NCBI GenBank assembly: GCA_040384645.1
Contig: JAZKIX010000055.1
Span: 1 to 18,897 of the forward strand
DNA length: 18,897 bases
Direction of reading: 5' to 3'
Source of the DNA: JAZKIX01 sp040384645
Lineage (GTDB): Bacteria; Pseudomonadota; Gammaproteobacteria; Burkholderiales; Burkholderiaceae_D
Under the pieces are notes generated by a model that saw only the letters and a program-made list of their open reading frames with translations, ran no database searches and was not told the origin of the DNA. The translations under genes and the position numbers were made by a program. Position 1 is the stretch's first letter, and every line of letters begins with the position of its first letter. This document shows positions 1-6,635 of the stretch, piece after piece.

Positions 1-78
1 CGGAGCAAAATTTCTTAGTGCGCGCTGTAAGGCATGCAGCACATTGATCTCGTCATCTACGAGTATGAAGCGTCTCAT
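1..78 (-). CDS. Response regulator receiver protein, N-terminal fragment
   Basis: Only the first 26 codons lie in the window; the gene runs off the left edge. They begin MRRFILVDDE and continue INVLHALQRALRNF. This is the first beta strand, the acidic pocket (Asp-Asp-Glu) and the first helix of a CheY-like receiver domain. The ATG lies 2 nt after the TAA stop of the HD-GYP gene, with a strong ribosome binding site (AAGGGG) inside the end of that gene, so the two are very probably co-transcribed and translated from one mRNA. The phosphoacceptor Asp and any output domain are outside the window, so the output is unknown. This is the third receiver domain in the cluster. Confidence 0.75.
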   Translation of the reverse strand, partial: MRRFILVDDEINVLHALQRALRNFAP

Positions 79-80
79 GA

Positions 81-1011
81 TTACCCCTTTTGGCGAACGC
101 GGATGGTTAATCGCGCCTCGCTCTTGGTTTCAAAATCCAGAATCTGCTGGATCAGTTTTTCATCAATGACATGATCGGCCGACAGCAGCAACAAGCCGTC
201 GCGGCTTATCAAGTCACGCGACAGCACCATGCCGTGCTGTAGTTCGTTCGACAGCACTTGCACCTCGCGCACTACTTCTTCTACCACGCCACCACCCATG
301 ATTTCGCGGAAGGCTTGCACTACCTGTGGGTCGTAGCGTTTGCCGCTACTGTCCAAAATAATGTTTTTCGCCTCTTCCGGGCGTAATCTCTTTTGTACCA
401 GCGCTCCGATCTGCAAATTATCATAATCGCTGGCCAAAGCCAGGATACGGGCACCAATCGGAATTGCCAGACCTGTCAATCCATCGGGGAAACCAGCGCC
501 ATCAAAGCGTTCTAACTGCGATCGCAGGATGCTTGCAGTGCCTCGCAAATCTTCCAAAGGCATCAACAACTGCTCCGCCCGGACCGTATGTTTGCGGAAT
601 AGACCCAGATTGTCGCCTGCCATCATATTGACCGGCTTAGACAATAACTCGTCCGAAAACCCCATTTTGCCAATGTCGTGCAATAAACCAGCAATAAAAA
701 TTTCTTGAATTGCCTTGCCATCCATATTCATCTGGACTGCAATTTTGCGCGCCAGGTCGGCTACCCGGCGCGAATGTCCAGACAGGTTTCCCCCACGCAT
801 TTCGATCAGGCTCGAGAATACTTTGATCGAAGTGATGAAATTAGATTTCAATTTCTCATTTGAAGTCAGAACCAGATCGTGCGCGCTTTTCAAATCAAGG
901 GTACGTGCTTCGACCTTGGCCTCAAGACTGGCGTTGAGCGCTTTCAACTCTTCGTTCTGACGCTGCGCCAAGCTTTCGAGGCGGAACTTTTCCAGCATCA
1001 GGGACTTGCGT
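81..1011 (-). CDS. HD-GYP (c-di-GMP phosphodiesterase-like) part of a REC-HD-GYP response regulator, split by assembly gap
   Basis: This is the C-terminal part of an RpfG-like regulator. After the gap the frame reads RKSL-MLEKFRLESL, then a coiled coil with the pattern QNEELKALNASLEAKVEART. An HD-GYP domain follows, at about residues 55-235 counted from the Met at 998. Visible motifs are H75 (SGHSRRV), H107-D108 (LLHDIGK), H137, and a modified GYP motif FDGAGFPDGL. The usual HHE before that motif reads SQLE (residues 160-163), so two metal-ligand His are missing. YP has become FP. Catalytic activity is therefore doubtful. The last 60 residues hold a GMVL...DL...G.LLL module also seen in the small protein at 2355-2678. 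The Met at 998 is internal, not a true start: the receiver part at 1022-1399 is the same gene. Membership of the family is clear; activity is not. Confidence 0.85.
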
Positions 1012-1021
1012 NNNNNNNNNN
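1012..1021. other. Assembly gap (10 N) inside the REC-HD-GYP gene
   Basis: Ten N characters separate the receiver half from the coiled-coil/HD-GYP half of one gene. The two halves are in different frames if the gap is exactly 10 nt. They join in frame if its true length is 2 modulo 3 (for example 11, 14 or 17). The count of ten is probably a scaffolding placeholder. The left-hand frame reads open through the bases next to the gap, as does the right-hand one. Confidence 0.95.
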
Positions 1022-1399
1022 CAGCAATACTATGTCGTTATCGTCCCACGGCTTGGTGATGTAGCGATAAATCTCACCGCGGTTGATAGCATCGAGAATG
1101 GATTGAATGTCGGAATAACCTGTCAATAAGAGACGGATGGTTTCGGGCCAACGCGAACGCACTTGCTCCAGAAATTGTGCGCCATCCATCTCCGGCATGC
1201 GCATGTCAGAAATAACTAGGTCGACCGTTTCTGTTTCCAAAACTTTCAATCCGGCAGCGCCGCTCTCGGCAATCAATATCCGATAGCCTTTGGCACGAAA
1301 CAGGCGTCGTAATGAGGACAGAATATTGGGCTCGTCATCGACACATAGCAAAGTCGCCGGGACGACTTCTTCTTCGGATAAGGTTGCTGCTTCACTCAT
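1022..1399 (-). CDS. Receiver (REC) domain of the REC-HD-GYP response regulator, N-terminal part
   Basis: This 126-residue piece is a complete-looking CheY-like receiver up to its last helix. The acidic pair is D21-D22, the phosphoacceptor is D65 (ISDMRMPEMDG), the switch Thr is T93 (LLTGYS), and the conserved Lys is K116 (ITKPWDDND). The pattern ITKPWDDNDIVLL followed by a coiled coil is typical of betaproteobacterial response regulators with HD-GYP output, which supports joining it to 81-1011 across the gap. The start is ATG at 1399, with only a weak purine-rich ribosome binding site. It lies 206 nt downstream of the HDOD stop, or 113 nt if the ancestral HDOD end is used. No cognate histidine kinase is in the window. 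Confidence 0.85.
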
Positions 1400-1512
1400 G
1401 ACGTGGCACTTTCGCCTTGGTTATGCTGATTAATCGCTGGTACATCTGGTCAGACTGAACTATTTTTCATTCTCCTGATTTTGCAACCATTTCCAGCACC
1501 CTTTTGCTCATT

Positions 1513-1605
1513 TCAGGCAGCTAAAATCTGGCACATTTCCGTATAAGCTTTTTCAGTATCTCTAAATATGGCGATACAAGCATCCTCTGTCAGCCCCATC
1601 TCCGA
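1513..1605 (-). pseudogene. In-frame continuation of the HDOD gene beyond a TGA stop
   Basis: After the TGA at 1606-1608 the same frame stays open for 30 codons to a second TGA at 1513-1515. The residues start SEMGLTEDACIAIF and end TEMCQILAA. From memory of the family, HDOD proteins commonly have a Trp followed by a short helix of the type (W)xxLGLs near their C-terminus. TGA in place of TGG would give exactly that arrangement here. I read this stretch as the lost tail of the upstream gene, caused by a nonsense change or a sequencing error. Confidence 0.5.
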
Positions 1606-2352
1606 TCAGACTTCCTGCGCTAGCGGCGGTACCAAATCTTCCTCTGCACCCGACAAATCCAGCGCATGGGCAAAAGTATTGGCAACATGCACCACCATTC
1701 CAAGCGATACCTTATTTTTTTCAGGCAGCGCATGATGTGTTGCCACTGCGTTTTGCATGGCGAGCGGGAATTTCCAGTACGCAGCCAGAGAGCTTCCTAT
1801 GAGCGCGTGGTCAATGCCCAGCACTGCGGTTTCTGCCTCTATCATCGTGCAATCGTGTGCGAGACGATGTGCGGCGGCAGCTTCATATTCCACCGGAAAA
1901 CGTGTCACCAATACTAGCCGGCCAATATCGTGCAATAGCCCAGCTGTGAAAGCGAATTCCTGATTGATCGCGAGCTGGCGCGCGAGGAATTTTGCGCACA
2001 CTGCGGTGCCAATCGAATGGCGCCAGAACGATTGAAAATCGAAACCGCTGCCGCTTGATGGAAAGCTGCCGGTCAAAGCCGCTGCCGTCACCAGCGTCCT
2101 AATGCTATGAAAGCCAAGAATGGAAATCGCTTGGTGGATCGTTGTCACCTTGGACTGCATGCCATAAAAAGACGAATTGGCAACACGCAAAGTTTTTGCT
2201 GCCAACGATTGATCCAGAGCAATTTTTTCTGCCAGTAGACTGGTATCAATATCTTCCTGATCCATGCTATTTAATAACTCGATCACTACCGCAGGCAGCG
2301 AGGGAAGATTTTGAATCTTTTTGATGACATCTTCGATGGCAATTGTTGTCAT
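1606..2352 (-). CDS. HDOD domain signalling protein
   Basis: This 248-residue protein is almost entirely one HDOD domain, a non-catalytic relative of HD phosphohydrolases found in bacterial signalling proteins. Recognisable segments are IQNLPSLPAVVIELL near the start, KTLRVANSSFYG (residues 54-64), the helix with GFHSIRTLVTAAAL, and AGLLHDIGRL (H141-D142). I chose the ATG at 2352 over a longer TTG-initiated frame because GGAAG lies about 7 nt upstream and the start falls 2 nt after the stop of the preceding gene. It is flanked by c-di-GMP genes on both sides, so a role as an adaptor or readout protein in that pathway is an inference. The C-terminus appears truncated by an in-frame TGA (1606-1608); 30 further codons remain readable to 1513. 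Confidence 0.85.
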   Translation of the reverse strand: MTTIAIEDVIKKIQNLPSLPAVVIELLNSMDQEDIDTSLLAEKIALDQSLAAKTLRVANSSFYGMQSKVTTIHQAISILGFHSIRTLVTAAALTGSFPSSGSGFDFQSFWRHSIGTAVCAKFLARQLAINQEFAFTAGLLHDIGRLVLVTRFPVEYEAAAAHRLAHDCTMIEAETAVLGIDHALIGSSLAAYWKFPLAMQNAVATHHALPEKNKVSLGMVVHVANTFAHALDLSGAEEDLVPPLAQEV

Positions 2353-2354
2353 TT

Positions 2355-2678
2355 TTATACTTCCATACGATAGGAAGTCAACCAACGCATCAGCACCGGA
2401 TTGGCGCCGTCGTCGCCGTGTTTCCGAAATAATTTGATCAATCTTGCCTGCTGTAAGACGCGCGCCTGTTGATCTGCCAAATTTTCCGCGGCTTCATCAC
2501 GTGCAGCCACGATACGCAGGGATTGAATGTCACGCCGCCGCAACGAGTTTATTGTCGCGTCCGACAGCGTGGCACCACGCGGCAACAATATCTTCCCATT
2601 GCCGTCGAGCAAATCGTCAAACAAAACCATGCCAGGCAAAGCGTCATCGAGTTCAATTTCCGTGCATTTCTCTGTCAT
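2355..2678 (-). CDS. Small conserved-type protein with a GMVL/LLL module
   Basis: This 107-residue protein begins MTEKCTEIELDDALPGMVLF. Its first half follows the pattern GMVL..DL....G.ILL, then a helix ending in SLRRRDIQSLRIV. The same module occurs at the C-terminus of the HD-GYP protein in this cluster. The second half is helical and charged, with no motif I recognise. There is no signal peptide or membrane segment. The start at 2678 is favoured over an upstream ATG at 2765 because it overlaps the stop of the big sensor gene as ATGA and has GAGGTG about 6 nt upstream. The stop lies 2 nt before the HDOD start. Tight coupling to both neighbours suggests a partner of the c-di-GMP proteins. 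Its function is unknown. Confidence 0.75.
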   Translation of the reverse strand: MTEKCTEIELDDALPGMVLFDDLLDGNGKILLPRGATLSDATINSLRRRDIQSLRIVAARDEAAENLADQQARVLQQARLIKLFRKHGDDGANPVLMRWLTSYRMEV

Positions 2679-5600
2679 GTCTGCACCTCGCTGCGACTTA
2701 TCGTGATGAGTTGGCCTTGGGAACGCGAATTTGCGCCCATCGGGTGAGCAACTATGTCGAACCATGCGCCAGTCAATTCGGCCCGGTGTTTAAGTTGGGT
2801 TGGCTCTGATTCAGTTAAAAAAACCTCAGGCAATACCTCACACCCCTGACTTCCAAGGATGGCGCCGCTATTTTTAAATAAACTTTGCGCCGCGCCGTTC
2901 ACAAACGCGACCATACCCTCATCGTCTAGCCCGATCACTGCCAGCGGCAAATGCTGGAGCACTTCACGGGCAATATTGAGACTAATTTCGTCGCGTTTGA
3001 TTTGCTGTTGCTTTTGCTGCAATACGTCTTCCATCTTGCGGTTGGCGGCAGCGAGTTCGTGATTGGCGGTGCGGACTTCGAGATCGAGACGTTCGTTGTG
3101 ATCGGCAATTTCTTTCAGCTTAAATGCGTCGGAAATATGGCCGCGTAACAACTCATCGTCCCAAGGTTTCGTCAAAAATTTGTATATTGCACCTTCGTTC
3201 ACCGCATCGGTAACCGATTGCAATTCGGTATACCCAGACAACATGATGCGAATTGTATTGGGGAAAAACTCCTTGGCCTTGCGTAAAAAATCCGCACCGA
3301 TCATGCCTGGCATGCGTTGATCAGACACGATCACATCGACCGCATGTTGAGCCATCAGATCTAGCCCTTCTTGCCCGCTGTTGGCCGTCAGGATTTCATA
3401 ACCATCCCGTCGCAACAAGCGTTTCAGGGCTGATACGATGTTTTGTTCGTCGTCAACCAGCAGCAAGGTGCGCGATTTTTTTTGCATCCGCAACAAGTGG
3501 CTTGGCAGGCGACGGTCAGCTAACAACAAGGCCTCAACTTCCCTGGGCGGCAAGGCTTTCGAGAAGAAAAAACCTTGAATCTGATCGCACATATTGCGTC
3601 GCAAGAATTCACATTGATCCTCGGTCTCGACCCCTTCTGCGACAACAGTCATACCCAAGCTATGCACCATCGAAATAATGGCTTTCGATAAAGCCGCATC
3701 GTCGTTGTCGCTCACGATATCGCGAATGAAGGCACGATCGATCTTGACCGTATCGAAAGGAAATCGCTTTAGATAACTAAGCGACGAATAACCAGTGCCA
3801 AAATCATCCAATGACAGCGATATGCCCAGACGCTGGAACTGGCGCAAGGTTGCTTCGCTGGAAGCGGTATCTTGCATCAAAGCAGTCTCGGTAATTTCCA
3901 GTCCCAATGATTGCGGTGGGATACCGTTTTCGCGCAATGCTGCTTCGATTTTATCGCCCAACAACCTGTCGCGAAATTGCTTGGGTGACAGATTAAGACC
4001 AACCTTGATAAGTTCCAAGCCACTTTCCATCCAATGGCGCATGTCTTCGCACACTTTGTGTAAGACCCATTCACCCATCACCCCAATCAGGCCGGACTCT
4101 TCGGCAATCGGTATAAATCGATCCGGTGAAACCACACCCAACTCGGGGTGCTGCCAGCGTATCAAGGCTTCCAGACTAGAAACTTTGCCGGTTCGCAAAT
4201 CCATCAACGGCTGATAATGCATGCACAATTGATCGGTACCGATAGCAAGGCGGAGTGCATTTTCAAGCAAGACCCGGTCGGAATTACGCTGGCTCAATTC
4301 ATTTGAAAAGAACTGAAAATTGGCGCGCCCCAGATCTTTGGCACGATGCAGTGCCAAATCGGCGTATTTGCATAAAGTTGCAGGGGCATTGCCATCTTGT
4401 GGGAACAGGGCAATACCGATGCTGCACGTGGCATGAATGACTTCGTCCTGGATCAGAAATGGTTTGCTGATGGCGGCAAAAATCTTGTCGCAAATAATGC
4501 TGACTTGCTCCGACTTTTCCAGATCGTTGAGCACAATAATGAATTCGTCGCCGCCGTGCCTTGCCACCGTATCGCCGCTGCGGATACTGGACACTAGCCG
4601 CACCGCAAATGACTTGATGAATTCATCGCCCATTGCATAACCGACGCTGTCGTTGATGAATTTAAAATGATCCACATTGAGAAATAACAGCGCCGCAACA
4701 TTGCCTCTACGACTGGCGTGCAAAATCGATTGCTTCAATCGGTCATTGAGCAAATTGCGGTTTGGCAAACCCGTCAATTCGTCGAGCGTGGACTGGAAGC
4801 TACGCTTTTCGCCGCCCATGCTTTGCTCACTCACCTCGTTCTGGACACTGATGAAATGACTGACTTTACCGCTATCGTCCGGCACCGGCGATATCAGTAC
4901 GTCATTCCAGAACATTGAACCGTCTTTGCGATAGTTGCGCAAGACCACATGCGCGCCTTCATTTTTTGCCAGTGTGTTGCGCATGACCGCAATTTCGGGC
5001 TGGTCGGTATCGTCACCTTGCAGGAACCGGCAATTGCGGCCGATCACTTCGTCCAAGGCATACCCGGTCATCTTGCAAAATGCAGGATTGGCAAAAATAA
5101 TCGGGAATCCGCTATCGCAGGCATCGGCAATCAACATCGAGCAATTTGATGTCGCCAACGCACGATTGCTTAGGCTCAGCATACTTTCAAGTTGCTTTCG
5201 CGCAGAAACGTCTTCAATCACAATTTGAAAGCTGTCGGCCTTGCCTTCCACACTGTGGACAAAGGAGCCGATCGCCTCAGCCCAGATCGCGACGCCGTCC
5301 TTTCGCACATAGCGCTTCTGGATTTTGATGACGAGATCATGGTCTTCCAGCAATCGGTTGACTTCTATCTGGGTTTTTTCCACATCCTCGGGGAAAGTGA
5401 TATCCGACATTTTGCGGCCGACCAACTCGGTCTCGTCGTAGCCCAGAATGTCGGATAGCCGATCATTGATGGATAAAATGGTGCCGTCCATCGTGGTTCG
5501 CGCCAAGCCGACCTGAACCCGTGCAAAATTCTCGACCGAATGCGACATATTGCCCATTTCCAGTAAGGCTACAGGCGGCCAGGTAGCGTGTTTTACACTG

Positions 5601-6160
5601 TCCTGGATTTTGGCCAGTGCCTGGTTATCCATCGAAACACAACTATCGACTGCCACGCATATATCGAAATACAAAACCTTTAGTAGGGCAACGCTGGTGC
5701 GCTCGTATTTTTCAAGATCTTCCTTGGAACGCAACCAAAGTATTGGCAGCAGCTGCGCTGCATATTTGCGGAAAGTACCGGTGTACCACTTGAGCAAGGC
5801 TTTCGCCCTTGGCTGGTTGCTACCGAGCAAGGACCGACGGTTGACCATCTGGGGTGAGCAGCGATTATGTTCGCTGGCTGAAAAATAGCTTGAGTACGCT
5901 TGGCGCATCCGCTCCAGACTGGTCTGCGTGATGGGCGGCGGGGTGTCGAACGATTTCAGGTGCGCGACCAGCCTTTGTCCAAACAAATCGCGATAATCGT
6001 CGAACTCGTCTTTTAAAGAAGCCAATAATTGGGCATCGGCCGCCTGCAACTCAAGCTCGGCAGCGGCAGCGGCAGCGGCAGGCAACAAGTGATCCTGATC
6101 GGCACCCAAGGATTCGATCAAATGATCGATCACTATTGAATGGTAGGTCGCATCATGCAT
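2675..6160 (-). CDS. Multi-sensor GGDEF/EAL protein: globin-like, PAS, LOV, GGDEF, EAL, REC, coiled coil, PAS
   Basis: This is a cytoplasmic protein of 1161 residues with no membrane segments. A sensor-globin-like domain spans about residues 45-180 (LKWYTGTFRKYAAQLLP at 123-139), but Q116 sits where HemAT/DosC-type globins have the proximal His. PAS1 is at about 207-325. A LOV domain is at about 330-447, with GRNCRFLQG (photoactive C377) and the flavin-contact set N409, N419 and Q440. The GGDEF domain is at about 455-620, with GGDEF at 536-540 and an RSGD inhibitory site at 527-530, but N495 replaces the first metal-binding Asp and Y508 replaces the usual His. The EAL domain (about 630-880) looks complete: E664, N723, E755, D785-D786, K806, E842, Q862. 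A receiver domain (897-1015; D947, S975, K998), a coiled coil and a small PAS fold (about 1066-1157) follow. The start ATG has AGAGG 5 nt upstream. Predicted role is c-di-GMP hydrolysis tuned by blue light and phosphorylation; domain calls are firm, the role is inferred. Confidence 0.93.
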   Translation of the reverse strand: MHDATYHSIVIDHLIESLGADQDHLLPAAAAAAAELELQAADAQLLASLKDEFDDYRDLFGQRLVAHLKSFDTPPPITQTSLERMRQAYSSYFSASEHNRCSPQMVNRRSLLGSNQPRAKALLKWYTGTFRKYAAQLLPILWLRSKEDLEKYERTSVALLKVLYFDICVAVDSCVSMDNQALAKIQDSVKHATWPPVALLEMGNMSHSVENFARVQVGLARTTMDGTILSINDRLSDILGYDETELVGRKMSDITFPEDVEKTQIEVNRLLEDHDLVIKIQKRYVRKDGVAIWAEAIGSFVHSVEGKADSFQIVIEDVSARKQLESMLSLSNRALATSNCSMLIADACDSGFPIIFANPAFCKMTGYALDEVIGRNCRFLQGDDTDQPEIAVMRNTLAKNEGAHVVLRNYRKDGSMFWNDVLISPVPDDSGKVSHFISVQNEVSEQSMGGEKRSFQSTLDELTGLPNRNLLNDRLKQSILHASRRGNVAALLFLNVDHFKFINDSVGYAMGDEFIKSFAVRLVSSIRSGDTVARHGGDEFIIVLNDLEKSEQVSIICDKIFAAISKPFLIQDEVIHATCSIGIALFPQDGNAPATLCKYADLALHRAKDLGRANFQFFSNELSQRNSDRVLLENALRLAIGTDQLCMHYQPLMDLRTGKVSSLEALIRWQHPELGVVSPDRFIPIAEESGLIGVMGEWVLHKVCEDMRHWMESGLELIKVGLNLSPKQFRDRLLGDKIEAALRENGIPPQSLGLEITETALMQDTASSEATLRQFQRLGISLSLDDFGTGYSSLSYLKRFPFDTVKIDRAFIRDIVSDNDDAALSKAIISMVHSLGMTVVAEGVETEDQCEFLRRNMCDQIQGFFFSKALPPREVEALLLADRRLPSHLLRMQKKSRTLLLVDDEQNIVSALKRLLRRDGYEILTANSGQEGLDLMAQHAVDVIVSDQRMPGMIGADFLRKAKEFFPNTIRIMLSGYTELQSVTDAVNEGAIYKFLTKPWDDELLRGHISDAFKLKEIADHNERLDLEVRTANHELAAANRKMEDVLQQKQQQIKRDEISLNIAREVLQHLPLAVIGLDDEGMVAFVNGAAQSLFKNSGAILGSQGCEVLPEVFLTESEPTQLKHRAELTGAWFDIVAHPMGANSRSQGQLITISRSEVQT

Positions 6161-6635
6161 CTCATCCTCTCGGTTACCGCAAAGCTTCAGAGTCGATTTA
6201 AGCGACTGAGTTATCGTACAACCAGAAACCCAAACAGAGCAAGGTTTAGAAACACTTCTTTAAAGCATCGAAAATATTGCAACGGGTTGGTATTCGCGCG
6301 TCAATGTTATTGCATCATGGCAAAGACGACTTCAGCCTCCTTTTGTATCCCGGCTCGCAATATCGCGCAGACCGTGACCGTTGTGAAGCAAGATGCCGTT
6401 TCCGCCTTAAATAGTGCAGAAAATGAGGGGAGTATGATCCAAAATAATGCCTTACCCGCCCGTTATCATTGGGCTAAATTTAATACTCAACCCAGTATAT
6501 TTTCGTGAAAAATGAGCACTTTCAGCAGCACTTAAACCAATTTCATCCAAGCGTATGAGCAAAATCCCCGACGCTTGTGCCAGATGATTAATAGATCGAC
6601 TATAGTCACGAATCTGTCACCAAAATATTGACGCC
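6161..6635. other. Divergent intergenic region between the sensor gene and nadB
   Basis: This stretch of 475 nt must carry the promoters of both divergent genes. It is AT-rich near nadB. I see no convincing coding sequence. A plus-strand frame to 6508 begins inside the sensor gene, lacks a ribosome binding site and resembles nothing. It contains one CAGTATATTTT half-element (6493-6503) related to the hairpins after ldcA and tadA, and a weak 5-bp dyad (AGTCG/CGACT) at 6191-6207. Confidence 0.6.
6601..6606 (+). promoter_or_regulatory. Possible -10 box for nadB
   Basis: TATAGT lies 29 nt upstream of the nadB ATG and differs from TATAAT at one position. The best -35 candidate, TTGTGC at 6575-6580, is 20 nt away, which is longer than the usual 16-18 nt. 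The call is therefore tentative. Confidence 0.3.

Noticed and set aside
6191..6207. AGTCG/CGACT dyad upstream of the sensor gene
   Set aside because: Only 5 bp with a 7-nt spacer, which is expected by chance in this length.
6140..6508. Plus-strand open frame of 122 codons in the sensor/nadB intergenic region
   Set aside because: It starts inside the sensor gene on the opposite strand, has no ribosome binding site, and its translation lacks any recognisable pattern.
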